64,000 nt of DNA, taken from assembly GCF_014397785.1 (NCBI RefSeq), contig NZ_VZQQ01000004.1:62001-126000 (forward strand), in the 5' to 3' direction. The notes beneath the pieces are model-generated. The model had not been told where the DNA came from, did no database searches, and saw nothing but the letters and a program-made list of their open reading frames with translations. Positions 26,216-38,260 of the stretch are shown piece by piece. Each line of letters opens with the position of its first letter. Position 1 is the first letter of the stretch. Position numbers and translations under genes: made by a program. This DNA comes from Paraburkholderia podalyriae. Its GTDB lineage: Bacteria; Pseudomonadota; Gammaproteobacteria; Burkholderiales; Burkholderiaceae.

Positions 26216-27213
26216 TCTCGCCAGGCCTGCGCATCGCGGTCATGACCGACGAAACCGGCTGGCACACCGGCCGGCTGAAAAAAGCGTTCCGCGCGCGTGG
26301 CGCAGAAGCGCGTTGTGTCGATCTCGCGGATTGCCGCATCGACACCACATGGCTGCCGCACGGCCTCGTGGTGCCGGGCTTCGGCCGGGCGTTGCCGGAC
26401 GCCGTGTTCGTGCGCGGCATCGCCGGGGGCACCTTCGAACAGGTGACGCTGCGGCTCGGCATCCTGCACGCGCTGCGCGAATCGGGCGTACCGGTCTACA
26501 ACGACGCGCGCGCGATCGAACGCAGCGTCGACAAGTCGATGACGAGTTTCCTGCTGCATCGCGCCGGCGTACCGACACCGGCCACCTGGGCCGTCGAATC
26601 CGCCGCGTTCGCGCAACGCGTACTGATGCGCGAAGCGGCCGCCGGCCGCCAGGTCGTGCTCAAACCGCTGTTCGGCTCGCAAGGCCACGGGCTCAAACGG
26701 CTGGGCGCACGCGGCGGGCTGCTCGCGCCGTTGCCGTCGCTCGCGCGCTATCGGCAGGTTGCCTATCTGCAGCGCTTCGTCGCGAGCGGCCGGCCCGGTT
26801 TCGACTGGCGCGTGCTGGTGATCGGCGGCAAGGCGGTTGCGGCGATGCGGCGCAGCGGCGGCAAGGGCTGGATTCACAACGTCGCGCAAGGCGCGCGCTG
26901 CGAGCCCGCCGAACTGACGGTCCCGCTCGCGCAGACCGCCGTGCGCGCAACCGCCGCGCTCGGGCTGGACTACGCGGGCGTGGACCTGATCCCCAACCCC
27001 GACGACGCCGCGCTGCCGCTCGTGCTCGAAGTCAACGGCGTGGCCGCGTGGCGCGGGTTGCAGTCGGTCGTGCCGCTCGATGTCGCGGCGGCGCTCGTCG
27101 ACGATCTGCTCGATCGCAAGCTCGCGGCGCAGCGGCGCGCGAACGAGCAGGCCCGGCAAGCCGCTAGCGCCGGATCGCCCGAGCAGTCTGCGCAGCGCCG
27201 CGCTCGCGCGTGA
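26212..27213 (+). CDS. RimK-type ATP-grasp ligase (MptN-like)
   Basis: A 333-residue ATP-grasp protein of the RimK/MptN type. It has VYNDARAIERSVDKSMTSFLLHRAGVPTP, KPLFGSQGHGLKRL (nucleotide loop), DWRVLVIGGKAVAAMRR and DYAGVDLIPN followed by LEVNGVAAWRGL. Archaeal MptN adds glutamate to H4MPT. In methylotroph clusters this gene is linked to H4MPT production, so an amino-acid ligation to the cofactor is likely. It is coupled to mch by a 4-bp overlap and to the next gene by a 1-bp overlap. Confidence 0.82.
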   Translation: MISPGLRIAVMTDETGWHTGRLKKAFRARGAEARCVDLADCRIDTTWLPHGLVVPGFGRALPDAVFVRGIAGGTFEQVTLRLGILHALRESGVPVYNDARAIERSVDKSMTSFLLHRAGVPTPATWAVESAAFAQRVLMREAAAGRQVVLKPLFGSQGHGLKRLGARGGLLAPLPSLARYRQVAYLQRFVASGRPGFDWRVLVIGGKAVAAMRRSGGKGWIHNVAQGARCEPAELTVPLAQTAVRATAALGLDYAGVDLIPNPDDAALPLVLEVNGVAAWRGLQSVVPLDVAAALVDDLLDRKLAAQRRANEQARQAASAGSPEQSAQRRARA

Positions 27214-28121
27214 TGCCCGACACTCGCGCGATCCCCTTCGAGCACGCGCGCGCGGCCTTCCTCGCAGCCTGTGCGCTCGACGTCACCACGCCGAAACCCG
27301 GCAACGTCAGCACGCAAAGTCCGGGGCACGGCATGGACGCGGCGCAGTTCCTGGCTAGCGCGGACGCGTCGCTCGACGCGCTGTTCGCGCGCGGCGCCAG
27401 GGTCGGACAGCGCATTCTCGACGCGGTCACGCGCACCCGCGCGGCCGTCGGCTGCAATACGAATCTCGGCATCGTGCTGCTCGTCGCGCCGCTCGCCGCG
27501 GCCCTCGACGCAACCGGCGACCGGCCGGTGTCGGCGCAAACGTGGCGCGCGGCCGCGGGCGACGTGCTGAGCCGCCTCGACATCGAAGACGCACGGCTTG
27601 CCTACCGCGCGATCGCGCTCGCCAATCCCGGCGGTCTCGGCGACGCGCCCGAGCAATCGGTCCACGCGCCGCCGACGGTGGGGCTGCGCGAAGCGATGCG
27701 GCTCGCCAGCGAGCGCGACAGCATCGCGCGGCAATACGCGAACGGTTTCGCGGACCTGTTCGACACCGGCCTCGCCGCGTACGACGACGCGGCGCCGCAG
27801 GCGCACCCAACCGCGCCCGGAAATCCAGCCGAACGCGCGATGCTCAACGTGTTTCTTGCGTTCCTCAGCGGCTGGCCCGACTCTCACATTGTGCGCAAGC
27901 ACGGGCTCGCGCTGGCGCAGAGTGTCACGCTGATGGCACGCGAGCAGCACGCGCGCTGGCGCCAAACACCGCCGGCCATACGCCCCTCGGCAAGCGATCC
28001 GCAGCTCGATGCCTGGGACGCCAAACTGAAGGCGCAGGCGATCAATCCCGGCACCAGCGCTGACCTCGCGGTGGCCACGCTGTTCGTCGCGCGCTGTGTC
28101 GAAGGGCGCGGCGAACCCTGA
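27213..28121 (+). CDS. Triphosphoribosyl-dephospho-CoA synthase family (CitG-like) protein
   Basis: A 302-residue CitG/MdcB-like protein. Hallmarks are ALDVTTPKPGNVS near residue 21, RAAVGCNTNLGIVLLVAPLA and FLSGWPDSHIVRKHG. CitG attaches a ribosyl triphosphate to dephospho-CoA. In H4MPT loci this homologue probably handles the alpha-ribosyl linkage of methanopterin, but no reaction is proven. I use the ATG at 27213 (TGATG junction) rather than the in-frame GTG just before it. Confidence 0.82.
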   Translation: MPDTRAIPFEHARAAFLAACALDVTTPKPGNVSTQSPGHGMDAAQFLASADASLDALFARGARVGQRILDAVTRTRAAVGCNTNLGIVLLVAPLAAALDATGDRPVSAQTWRAAAGDVLSRLDIEDARLAYRAIALANPGGLGDAPEQSVHAPPTVGLREAMRLASERDSIARQYANGFADLFDTGLAAYDDAAPQAHPTAPGNPAERAMLNVFLAFLSGWPDSHIVRKHGLALAQSVTLMAREQHARWRQTPPAIRPSASDPQLDAWDAKLKAQAINPGTSADLAVATLFVARCVEGRGEP

Positions 28122-28175
28122 GTCGCACGGCCGGGCACGACCTGAACGTGTGCGCCGACATCCCCGCAGCCCAAC

Positions 28176-28191
28176 TGGCACGGAACCTGTT
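28176..28191 (+). promoter_or_regulatory. Possible sigma-54 promoter of fae (imperfect -12)
   Basis: TGGCACG-GAAC-CTGTT has a perfect -24 box but GT replaces the invariant GC of the -12 box. The predicted start near 28203 leaves a 94-nt leader before fae. I list it because the -24 match is exact and neighbouring operons have better sites; the -12 defect makes function doubtful. Confidence 0.3.
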
Positions 28192-28296
28192 AGTTAGTAC
28201 CGCCGTGCATTCCCGCACCGTTCTCGCGATGCCTTTCCGGATGATCGAGGGCGGCGCCTCGTCAGCAGGTCCATACCTACGCATTGGAGGAACAGA

Positions 28297-28806
28297 ATGG
28301 CCAAGATCAACCGCGTCATGATCGGTGAGTCGCTCGTCGGCGACGGCAACGAGGTCGCGCACATCGACTTGCTGATCGGACCGCGAGGTTCGGCTGCGGA
28401 AACCGCGTTCTGCCACGCGCTCACCAACAACAAGGACGGCTTCACGTCGCTGCTCGCCGTCGTCGCGCCCAATCTCATCACGAAGCCCAATACGATCCTG
28501 TTCAACAAGGTGACGATCAAAGGCGCCAAGCAGGCCGTCCAGATGTTCGGCCCGGCGCAGCACGCGGTCGCGCTCGCGGTGGCCGACAGCGTCGAGGACG
28601 GCACGATCCCCCAGGAAGAGGCCGACGATCTGTTCCTCTGCGTCGGCGTGTTCATTCACTGGCAGGCGGAGGACGACAAGAAGATCCAGGAGTTCAATTA
28701 TCAGGCGACGCGCGAGGCGATCAAGCGCGCGGTCAGCGGCGACCCGAGCGCCGCTGACGTGGTGGCGAAGAAGGGCAGCGTCGCGCATCCGTTCGCGCCG
28801 AACTGA
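28297..28806 (+). CDS. fae: Formaldehyde-activating enzyme
   Basis: A 169-residue Fae that condenses formaldehyde with H4MPT to methylene-H4[24 protein letters not shown] (start) contains His22, equivalent to the catalytic histidine of the Methylobacterium enzyme. [23 protein letters not shown] and [19 protein letters not shown] are conserved blocks. A strong TTGGAGGAA site precedes the ATG, in line with Fae usually being very abundant. It lies 175 bp after the CitG-like gene, with its own leader. Confidence 0.96.
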   Translation: MAKINRVMIGESLVGDGNEVAHIDLLIGPRGSAAETAFCHALTNNKDGFTSLLAVVAPNLITKPNTILFNKVTIKGAKQAVQMFGPAQHAVALAVADSVEDGTIPQEEADDLFLCVGVFIHWQAEDDKKIQEFNYQATREAIKRAVSGDPSAADVVAKKGSVAHPFAPN

Positions 28807-28980
28807 CGGCGCATGCCTGGCGCAGGAGACGCGGCGCCGTTGGCAGTGTCGTGCGCGAGGCTATTCGCGGCGTCATTGCCGGCCCCGCCTCCTCGCGCAT
28901 CCCGGGGCCTCGCGGCCGCCAGGCACGCACGTCGCGCAGCGGTTCGCGAAGCTGCTTCAATGCTCTCGCAGAGGCATTCA

Positions 28981-29358
28981 ATGACCAACAGATGTCGCGC
29001 GCTTCTCGCCTTTACCACGCTGGTGCTCAGCGCGCCGCTCGCGTGGGCGGACGCCTACAACTATCCGACCGAGGGCCGCGTCGAATACGTGCTCAGCTGC
29101 ATGGACGACAACGGCCACGATTTCGCGAACGTCTACAAGTGCTCGTGTGTGATCGACAAGATGGCCGCGTCGTTGCCGTACGACGAATTCGTCGATCAGT
29201 CGACCTTTTCGAAGTACGCGACGCTCGGCGGCGAAGGCGGCGCGGAATTCCGCGTCGATCACGCGAAGTCGCAAACGAAGCGCTTCCGCGCGCTGCAAAC
29301 CAGCGCGTATCAGGCGTGCGGACTCAGTCCGCAGAGAACGTCGACCGTGGCGAAATGA
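28981..29358 (+). CDS. Small exported cysteine-containing protein linked to methanol oxidation loci
   Basis: A 125-residue protein with a Sec signal (ALLAFTTLVLSAPLAWADA) and a mature domain with four cysteines: one in YVLSCMDDNGHD, two in YKCSCVIDKMA, and one in AYQACGLS. Proteins of this layout recur near PQQ methanol dehydrogenase or H4MPT genes in Proteobacteria, without assigned function. I infer a periplasmic role with XoxF. Start chosen at ATG 28981 with AGAGG about 7 bases upstream. It ends at a hairpin shared with the convergent folB-like gene. Confidence 0.7.
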   Translation: MTNRCRALLAFTTLVLSAPLAWADAYNYPTEGRVEYVLSCMDDNGHDFANVYKCSCVIDKMAASLPYDEFVDQSTFSKYATLGGEGGAEFRVDHAKSQTKRFRALQTSAYQACGLSPQRTSTVAK

Positions 29359-29377
29359 ACGCTGGCTGAAACGCACC

Positions 29378-29406
29378 GGGCGCCTGGCGCGCCCAGCTAG
29401 GCGCCC
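29378..29406. terminator. Stem-loop between convergent genes
   Basis: GGGCGCCT (29378-29385) pairs perfectly with AGGCGCCC (29399-29406) around a 13-nt loop, in the 51 bp between the exported-protein gene and the folB-like gene. No clear T-tract on either strand, so it may be a weak bidirectional terminator or an mRNA-stabilising hairpin. Confidence 0.45.
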
Positions 29407-29409
29407 CCC

Positions 29410-29916
29410 TCAATTCGGCACCAGCCCTTGGCCCAGCGACGCGTAACGCGCGAGCCCCACGCCCGCCGCCGATCCATCGCCGCGCCGCCGCTCGATCTGC
29501 ACGCCGACAGCCGCCAGGTCGGCAAACTTGGCCGGTTTCGCGAGCGACACACGCACCCAGTGCGCGCCGAAGTCGGCGATCAGCAGTTGCGCGATCGTCT
29601 CGGCGAGCGCCTCCAGCAGCCGAACGCGGTGCGACGCGAATAACGCGAGCAGCGCCTCGCGCACGGCCGCGTAGTTGACCGTATCTTCGATCCGGTCCGT
29701 CGTGCATGCGCGGATCGCGGGCACGCCGATGGCCAGGTTCACGCGCACCGGCTGCGCAACATGCAGCTCGCCGCTATCGATACCGATGACCGTCTGGCCG
29801 ATGAAATTCTCGATGAATACGATGTCGAGCCGATCGGGCAACCCGCCGGCATGCGGGCCGGGATTCGCGCCGAAGCTGGAAAATGCGGCAAGGCGAACAG
29901 TATCGATACGATCCAT
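29410..29916 (-). CDS. Dihydroneopterin aldolase (FolB) family protein of the H4MPT cluster
   Basis: A 168-residue FolB/FolX-fold protein: IVFIENFIGQTVIGIDSGELHVAQPVRVNL and SHRVRLLEALAETIAQLL are the family's two conserved regions. FolB cleaves dihydroneopterin to 6-hydroxymethyl-dihydropterin, a precursor shared by folate and methanopterin, so this copy probably serves H4MPT. It ends with a less usual tail after residue 150. It is divergent from the sigma-54 activator gene. A GGAG site lies 6 bases before the ATG. Confidence 0.78.
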   Translation of the reverse strand: MDRIDTVRLAAFSSFGANPGPHAGGLPDRLDIVFIENFIGQTVIGIDSGELHVAQPVRVNLAIGVPAIRACTTDRIEDTVNYAAVREALLALFASHRVRLLEALAETIAQLLIADFGAHWVRVSLAKPAKFADLAAVGVQIERRRGDGSAAGVGLARYASLGQGLVPN

Positions 29917-30310
29917 GATGGTCTCCGCCGCGGCGCGGCCCTAGATTGAACAGCTTGTGATGAAGAGCGGAACAGTAGAACAGTAGAACTGAACGGCGCG
30001 CGACACACTCTGTCCCGAAGCTGCGACAGGCATGCAACGTGCAGACCACAGTTAACGCGGTCGCTAAGGCGGCCACGCATCGAGAAAAGCAAATTTCGGG
30101 CACAGTGAGGTAAACCCAGTGTGACTTTCTGTTGAACCGATCTTGCATCGGGCGTACAGTTTTAAACACTCGCCTGGTAGCAGGGCCGGCCGCGAGCGCG
30201 CAAGCGAACCGAGATTTCGCCGCACCGAGGACAGACAGGCTTGATAAAGCGGCATTCGCGGCGTGCGAAGCAGTCACGCTTGCCGAAATGACGCAACGGA
30301 GACAGATCCC
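29917..30310. promoter_or_regulatory. Divergent region folB-like / sigma-54 activator
   Basis: A 394-bp non-coding region. Features: a CGACACACTCTG word at 30001-30012, a minus-strand sigma-54-like site (30033-30048), and GTGTGACTTTCTG at 30119-30131, matching 12 of 13 bases of one arm of the dyad upstream of fhcB. The GGAGA ribosome site of the activator is at 30298-30302. It is the natural place for autoregulation of the activator. Confidence 0.5.
30033..30048 (-). promoter_or_regulatory. Weak sigma-54-like promoter toward folB-like gene
   Basis: Read on the minus strand: TGGTCTG-CACG-TTGCA. The invariant GG and GC and the -12 box are present; the inner -24 bases deviate. The predicted start is near 30021, about 105 bp before the folB-like ATG, with an operator-like half-site (30119-30131) about 70 bp upstream, a usual distance for enhancer binding. 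Confidence 0.35.
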
Positions 30311-32346
<2,036 letters not shown>

Positions 32347-32350
<4 letters not shown>

Positions 32351-32976
32351 CCGAGTCGTCCCCCACGTCACGCAGCGAATCAGCTCGCAAGGGTGCCCGC
32401 GATCTCGCCGACTTCAAGCCGGACGCGCGCTTCGCGTGGTGCGTGACCGGCTCCGGACACATGCTCGATGAATCGATCGCACTCGCGCGGCGCTTGCCGC
32501 GCGTCGATCTGTTTCTCTCCGCGGCGGCCGAGGAAGTGCTGCCGCTCTACGGCTGGCCGCTCGACAAGCTGCGCGAACACTTCCGCGTGCTGCGCGACAA
32601 CAGCGCGAGCGGCGTGCCGGTCGGCATGCTGTATCACGGCGTCTATCACACGGTCGTGATCGCGCCCGCCACCAGCAACACGGTCGCCAAATGCGCTTAC
32701 GGCATCTCCGATACGCTGCCGACCAATATGTACGCGCAGGCCGGCAAGCAATGCATCGCCGGCATCGTCTTTGCATGCGACACCGAACCGAGCGTGATCA
32801 CGCATAGCCCGGACGAATGGGTCGAACTGCGGCCACGCGCGATCGAGCTCGACAATGTCGAGCGTCTGGCGCGCTTCGAATACACGACGCTCGTGCGCTC
32901 GCTCGACGAACTCGAAGCGGCGCTCGCCCAACGCCTCGCGACTCTCGACCTCGCATGGACCACCTCCTCTTCCTGA
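32347..32976 (+). CDS. Flavoprotein, probable dihydromethanopterin reductase (DmrX/DfrB type)
   Basis: A 209-residue flavoprotein of the phosphopantothenoylcysteine-decarboxylase fold: WCVTGSGHMLDESIALAR at the start and the FMN-binding VIAPATSNTVAKCAYGISDTLPTN near residue 100. A CxxGIVFACD segment follows. Such proteins in methylotroph clusters reduce dihydromethanopterin to the active tetrahydro form. Its ATG overlaps the activator stop (ATGA), so it is co-expressed with the regulator. Confidence 0.78.
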
Positions 32977-34337
32977 CCGGCCGGCTTGCCGAACCGAGCC
33001 TGCGGCGCGTGCTCGACGGCATGGCGCCGACGCCGTTCAGTTGGGAGGTGCGCGAGATCGGCCTGCAGGTCGCGGCGTTGATGACCGTCGAGATGATCCA
33101 GCGCCGCGTCAGCGCGCCGCTCGCCGCGCAGCGCGTGATCGTGCCGGGCCGCTGCCGTGGCGATCTCGACGCGCTGAGCGCGCACTACGGCGTCCCGTTC
33201 GAGCGCGGTCCCGAGGAGGTCAAGGACTTGCCGCAGTTTTTCGGGCGCAAGGCGAAGCCGTTCGATCTGAGCCGCTACGACACGGAGATTTTCGCGGAGA
33301 TCGTCGACGCGCCGCGTCTCGACCTCGACGGCATCGCCACCCGCGCGCGCGAGTATGCGGCCCAGGGCGCGGACGTGATCGACATCGGCTGTCTGCCTGA
33401 CACGGCGTTTCCCCATCTCGAAGACGCGGTGCGGCGGTTGAAGGCCGAAGGCTATCGGGTGAGCGTCGATTCGATGCGCAACGACGAATTGCTGCGCGGC
33501 GGCCGTGCGGGCGCCGACTATCTGATGAGCCTGAACCTCGACACGCTATGGATCGCCGACGAAGTGCCGTCGACGCCGATCCTCGTCGCGCGCGAACCCG
33601 CTGACCCAGCCTCGCTCGACGCCGCGATCGACGCGCTCCGCGCGCGCGGCCGCGCGTTTCTCGCCGATCCGATTCTCGATCCGATTCCGTTCGGGCTGGC
33701 CGCGTCGATTGCGCGCTATGTCCGCTTGCGCGAGCGCTATCCCGACATCGCGATGATGATGGGCATCGGCAATGTGACCGAGCTAACGGAGGCCGACACG
33801 AGCGGCATCAACGCGGTGCTGCTCGGCATGGCGGCCGAATTGCACGTTGACGCGGTGCTCGCGACGTCGGTGAGTCTGCATGCGCGGCGCGCGCTGCGCG
33901 AAGCCGATGTCGCGCGCCGCGTGATGCATGCCGCGCGCGACGCGCGGGTGCTGCCGAAGGGCATCAGCACCGAACTCGCGACCGTCCACGCGAAGCGCCC
34001 GTTTCCGTACAGCGCCGAAGAAATCGACGAATTCGCGCGCGGCGTGCGCGATCCGAATTTTCGTGTACAGATCAGCGCCGACGGCATTCACGTGTACAAC
34101 CGCGACGGCCACCGGCGCGGTGACGATCCGTTCGCGCTCTACCCGCAACTGAATCTCGAGACCGACGGCGGCCACGCGTTCTATATGGGCGTGCAGCTTG
34201 CGCGCGCCGAGATCGCATGGCGGCTCGGCAAACGCTTCGATCAGGACCAGCCGCTCGACTGGGGCTGCGCGGTCGACCGGCCCGAAGAAGATTTGAGCGC
34301 ATGGTGCGCGCCGGGCGAGACGATGAAGAAGCGCTGA
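32955..34337 (+). CDS. Dihydropteroate synthase-like protein (DUF6513) of H4MPT synthesis
   Basis: A 460-residue protein. Residues about 1-150 form a family-specific domain (LFLTGRLAEPSLRRVL). The TIM-barrel part resembles dihydropteroate synthase (GADVIDIGCLPDTAFPHLEDAVRRL; VSVDSMRNDELL; MMGIGNVTELTEADTSGINAVLLG). It likely couples the pterin pyrophosphate to beta-RFA-phosphate, the methanopterin counterpart of the folate step. It overlaps the flavoprotein gene by 22 bp and ends 13 bp before the convergent rpe gene. Confidence 0.82.
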   Translation: MDHLLFLTGRLAEPSLRRVLDGMAPTPFSWEVREIGLQVAALMTVEMIQRRVSAPLAAQRVIVPGRCRGDLDALSAHYGVPFERGPEEVKDLPQFFGRKAKPFDLSRYDTEIFAEIVDAPRLDLDGIATRAREYAAQGADVIDIGCLPDTAFPHLEDAVRRLKAEGYRVSVDSMRNDELLRGGRAGADYLMSLNLDTLWIADEVPSTPILVAREPADPASLDAAIDALRARGRAFLADPILDPIPFGLAASIARYVRLRERYPDIAMMMGIGNVTELTEADTSGINAVLLGMAAELHVDAVLATSVSLHARRALREADVARRVMHAARDARVLPKGISTELATVHAKRPFPYSAEEIDEFARGVRDPNFRVQISADGIHVYNRDGHRRGDDPFALYPQLNLETDGGHAFYMGVQLARAEIAWRLGKRFDQDQPLDWGCAVDRPEEDLSAWCAPGETMKKR

Positions 34338-34350
34338 AAACGCAGCGCCG

Positions 34351-35058
34351 TCAGTGCATGGCGGCCACCCGCGCGGGTTCGCCGACGGTAGCCAGTTCGC
34401 CGCGCATGCCGCGAATCGCCTGCGCGCGATCGTCCGCGCCGAACACGGCCGATCCGGCGACGAACACATCCGCGCCCGCCTCGGCGACGCGCGCGATGTT
34501 CGACACCTTCACGCCGCCGTCCACTTCGATCAGCAGGGGCCGCCCGGTGCGCTGCATCGTCATGTCGACGCGCTCGCGCAGGCGCCGCAGCTTTTCCAGC
34601 GTTTCAGCAATGAACGCCTGGCCGCCGAAGCCCGGATTCACCGACATCACCAGCACGACGTCGAGCATCTCCAGCACATGATCGAGCACCGAGAGCGGCG
34701 TCGCCGGATTCAGCGCGAGTCCCGCGCGCGCACCGTGCGAGCGGATCAGCTCGATGCTCCGATGCACGTGCAGCGTCGCCTCGGGATGAAAGGTGATCAG
34801 GTTCGCGCCGGCCTCGGCAAACGCCGACACCAGCGGATCGACCGGCGTGGTCATCAGATGCACGTCGAACGGCAGCGTCGTGTACGGCCGGATCGCCGAA
34901 CACACCAGCGGCCCGACCGTCAGGTTCGGCACGTAGTGGTTGTCCATCACGTCCAGATGAATCCAGTCCGCGCCGGCCACCGTCACGTCGCGAATCTCGT
35001 CGGCGAGCCGGGCAAAATCCGCCGACAGCAGCGACGGAGCAATCAGAAATTCGCGCAT
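34351..35058 (-). CDS. cbbE: Ribulose-phosphate 3-epimerase
   Basis: A 235-residue epimerase that interconverts xylulose 5-phosphate and ribulose 5-phosphate. Signatures: [35 protein letters not shown], and [14 protein letters not shown]. Metal ligands (His and Asp in HLDVMD, and Asp in LIEVDGG) are intact. It is the last gene of the cbbLSXFPTAE run, 21 bp after cbbA, and converges with the DUF6513 gene. The C-terminus is a few residues longer than most. Confidence 0.93.
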   Translation of the reverse strand: MREFLIAPSLLSADFARLADEIRDVTVAGADWIHLDVMDNHYVPNLTVGPLVCSAIRPYTTLPFDVHLMTTPVDPLVSAFAEAGANLITFHPEATLHVHRSIELIRSHGARAGLALNPATPLSVLDHVLEMLDVVLVMSVNPGFGGQAFIAETLEKLRRLRERVDMTMQRTGRPLLIEVDGGVKVSNIARVAEAGADVFVAGSAVFGADDRAQAIRGMRGELATVGEPARVAAMH

Positions 35059-35079
35059 CGCGTTCTCCGTGCCAGTGCG

Positions 35080-36117
35080 TTAGTGGTAGCGGCTCGCCAT
35101 CGTGTCGAGCGGCAGCGGCTTGATGCGCGCCGCCTGCCCCGCGCAACCGAACGCCTCGAAGCGCTCGACGCAGATCGCGCTCGCCGCCGCGGTGGCGGCT
35201 TTCAATGCCGCGCGTGGATCGAACTCCGAGCGGGCATGGGCAAGCGACTTGCGCATCGCGCCGCTCATCGCGAGACGGATGTCGGTGTCGATGTTGACCT
35301 TGCGCACGCCGTGCGCGATGCCGCGGCGGATTTCGTCGACGGGCACGCCGTAGGTGGTCGGAATCTCGCCGCCGTACTCCCGGATCACCGCGAGCCATTC
35401 CTGCGGCACCGACGACGAACCGTGCATCACCAGATGCGTGTTTGGAATCCGCGCATGGATCGAGGCGATCCGGTCGATCGCGAGGATGTCGCCGGTCGGC
35501 TCGCGGCTGAACTTGTACGCGCCGTGCGACGTGCCGATCGCGATCGCGAGCGCATCGACGCCGGTCGCGTCGACGAAGCGCCGCGCTTCGTCGGGATCGG
35601 TCAGCAGATGCTCGCGCGTCAGCCTGCCTTGCGCGCCGACGCCGTCCTCTTCCCCCGCGGTGCCGGTTTCGAGCGAGCCCAGACAGCCCAGTTCGCCCTC
35701 CACCGACACCCCGCCCGCGTGCGCGGCATCGACCACGCGCCGGCTCACGTCGACGTTGTAGTCGTACGCGGCGGGCGTTTTCTGGTCGGGCAGCAGCGAG
35801 CCGTCCATCATCACCGACGTGAAGCCCGAGCGGATCGCCTGCTGACACACCGCGGGGCTTGCGCCGTGATCCTGATGCAGCACGAGCGGAATGTCCGGGT
35901 GAGCTTCGAGCGCGGCGAGCACCAGATGACGCAGATAAGGCTCGCCGGCGTATTTGCGCGCACCGGCCGACGCCTGCAGGATCACCGGGCTGTCGGTGGC
36001 CTCGGCCGCGCGCATGATCGCCTGGATCTGCTCCATGTTGTTGACGTTGAACGCGGGCACGCCGTAGTCGTGTTCGGCCGCGTGATCCAGCAGTTGCCTC
36101 AGGGTGATGAAGGGCAT
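35080..36117 (-). CDS. cbbA: Class II fructose/sedoheptulose-bisphosphate aldolase
   Basis: A 345-residue zinc-dependent aldolase. The zinc and active-site motifs [10 protein letters not shown] and [12 protein letters not shown] are present, together with [15 protein letters not shown]. It serves both fructose-1,6- and sedoheptulose-1,7-bisphosphate condensation in the Calvin cycle. It starts with ATG after GAGGAG, 44 bp downstream of cbbT. Confidence 0.94.
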   Translation of the reverse strand: MPFITLRQLLDHAAEHDYGVPAFNVNNMEQIQAIMRAAEATDSPVILQASAGARKYAGEPYLRHLVLAALEAHPDIPLVLHQDHGASPAVCQQAIRSGFTSVMMDGSLLPDQKTPAAYDYNVDVSRRVVDAAHAGGVSVEGELGCLGSLETGTAGEEDGVGAQGRLTREHLLTDPDEARRFVDATGVDALAIAIGTSHGAYKFSREPTGDILAIDRIASIHARIPNTHLVMHGSSSVPQEWLAVIREYGGEIPTTYGVPVDEIRRGIAHGVRKVNIDTDIRLAMSGAMRKSLAHARSEFDPRAALKAATAAASAICVERFEAFGCAGQAARIKPLPLDTMASRYH

Positions 36118-36161
36118 TGCGTGCTCCTCGATATCAAATGAAATCTGCTCGGGCGGCGAGC

Positions 36162-38213
36162 TCAGTGCGCACGGTCCGCAACGCGCCGCGCTTCGTCGAC
36201 CACCGCCTGCGCGTTCAGCCGGAAATGCTCGAACAACGCGGCGGCCGGGGCCGACTCGCCGAACCTATCGATGCCGACCACGCCGCCGTCGATCCCGACG
36301 TATTGCCGCCAGAACGCGCGCACGCCGGCCTCGATCGCCACCCGTGGCACGCCCGGTGGCAGCACGGCGTCGCGCCAGTCGCGCGGTTGCCGGTCGAACG
36401 CCGTGGTCGATGGCATCGACACGACGCGCGCGGCGATGCCGGCGGCTGCGAGCGGCGCGATCGCATCGAGTGCTAGGGAAACTTCCGAGCCGGTGGCGAT
36501 CAGAACGATGCGCGCCGGTGGCGCGTGCCCTTGCTCATCGGGCCAATCGCGCAACACGTACCCGCCACGCGCGATCGCGGCGACCTGCCCGGCGGAGCGC
36601 GTCACGAAGCGCAGGTTCTGCCGGCTCAGCAACAGACATGTCGGTCCGTCCCGTTCCACCGCGCTGACCCAGGCCTGCGCGGTCTCGACGGTGTCGCACG
36701 GACGCCAGACGTCGAGCCCCGGAATCAGCCTGAGACTCGCCGCATGCTCGACCGCCTGATGCGTGGGTCCGTCTTCGCCGAGCCCAATCGAGTCGTGCGT
36801 GTAGACGAAGATCGAGCGGGTTCTCATTAGCGCGGCCATTCGCAACGCGTTGCGCGCATAGTCGGAGAATGTCAGGAAGGTGCCGCCGAACGGCAGGTAG
36901 CCGCGGTGCAGCGCGATGCCGTTCATCACCGCGCTCATGCCGAACTCGCGCACGCCGTAGTGCACGTAGTTGCCGCCGCGTAGACCGTTTTCATCGCTGC
37001 GGACGTCGACTGCCTGTGGCCAATCCGTCAAGTTCGAACCGGTCAGGTCGGCCGAGCCGCCGAGCAGTTCCGGCAGGCTGCACGCGAGCGCGCCGATCGC
37101 CTGCTGCGAGGCCTTGCGCGTCGCGATCGATTCGGCCGCGCAATCGGCATCGCGCAGCAGCGCGCGAACCGTGTCATGCCAATGCGCGGGCAAGCTGCCG
37201 TGCACCCGTCGTTCGAATTCGGCGGCCTCGGCCGGATAGTGCCGGCGATACGCGTCGAACCGCTCGCGCCACTCGGCTTCAGCGGCGGCACCGCGCTCGC
37301 TCGCGTCGAAATTGGCGCGAATCTCGTCGGGAATCTCGAACGGCGGATGCGGCCAGCCGAGCGCGCGGCGCGTGCGTTCGACCTCGTCGGCGCCGAGCGG
37401 CGCGCCGTGCACGTCGTGGGTGCCCGCCTTCGACGGCGCGCCCTGGCCGATCACCGTGCGGCAGCAGATCAGCGTCGGCCGGCCGGTGGCGCGCGCGGCG
37501 TGCAACGCTCGATCGACCGCGTCGACGTCGTGGCCGTCCACCTCGCGCACCACGTGCCAGCCGTACGCGGCGAAGCGCGCGGGCGTGTCGTCGGCGAACC
37601 ATTGCGCGACGGGGCCGTCGATCGAGATGCCGTTGTCGTCGTAGAGCACCGTCAGCTTGTCGAGCTTCAGCGTGCCCGCGAGCGACGCCGCTTCGTGCGA
37701 GATGCCCTCCATCAGGCAGCCGTCGCCGACGAACACGTAGGTGCGGTGATCGACGATCCGATGCCCGGGCCGGTTGAACTCGCGCGCGAGCAACGCCTCG
37801 GCGAGCGCCATGCCGACGCCGTTCGCGAGCCCCTGGCCGAGCGGCCCGGTGGTCGTTTCGACGCCAGGCGTCACGCCCACTTCGGGATGCCCCGGCGTTT
37901 TGCTGTGCAACTGGCGAAAGCGCTTCAATTCGTCGATCGGCAGGTCATAGCCGCTCAGATGCAGCAATCCATACAGCAGCATCGAACCATGGCCGTTCGA
38001 CAGGATGAAACGGTCGCGGTCGGGCCACGCGGGATTGCGCGGGTTGTGTTTCAGATGCCGGTCCCACAATGCGACCGCGATCTCGGCCATGCCGAGCGGC
38101 ATGCCCGGATGTCCCGATTGCGCGGCTTGCACCGCGTCGATCGCGAGCATGCGCAGCGCGTCGGCCATCGGGCGCGTGGCGGGTGCGTCAAGCGGTTGCG
38201 CGACTGCACTCAT
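36162..38213 (-). CDS. cbbT: Transketolase
   Basis: A 683-residue transketolase. [19 protein letters not shown] near the start, the TPP motif [18 protein letters not shown] (about 155-172) and the transketolase motif [19 protein letters not shown] are intact. It carries two-carbon transfer in RuBP regeneration. The ATG at 38213 was chosen by homology; the frame stays open a further 190 codons upstream as an artefact antisense to cbbP. Confidence 0.94.
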   Translation of the reverse strand: MSAVAQPLDAPATRPMADALRMLAIDAVQAAQSGHPGMPLGMAEIAVALWDRHLKHNPRNPAWPDRDRFILSNGHGSMLLYGLLHLSGYDLPIDELKRFRQLHSKTPGHPEVGVTPGVETTTGPLGQGLANGVGMALAEALLAREFNRPGHRIVDHRTYVFVGDGCLMEGISHEAASLAGTLKLDKLTVLYDDNGISIDGPVAQWFADDTPARFAAYGWHVVREVDGHDVDAVDRALHAARATGRPTLICCRTVIGQGAPSKAGTHDVHGAPLGADEVERTRRALGWPHPPFEIPDEIRANFDASERGAAAEAEWRERFDAYRRHYPAEAAEFERRVHGSLPAHWHDTVRALLRDADCAAESIATRKASQQAIGALACSLPELLGGSADLTGSNLTDWPQAVDVRSDENGLRGGNYVHYGVREFGMSAVMNGIALHRGYLPFGGTFLTFSDYARNALRMAALMRTRSIFVYTHDSIGLGEDGPTHQAVEHAASLRLIPGLDVWRPCDTVETAQAWVSAVERDGPTCLLLSRQNLRFVTRSAGQVAAIARGGYVLRDWPDEQGHAPPARIVLIATGSEVSLALDAIAPLAAAGIAARVVSMPSTTAFDRQPRDWRDAVLPPGVPRVAIEAGVRAFWRQYVGIDGGVVGIDRFGESAPAAALFEHFRLNAQAVVDEARRVADRAH

Positions 38214-38260
38214 CGAATCTCTCCTTGCGAAATGAAGCTCGGCATGCATCGGGGCACCGG

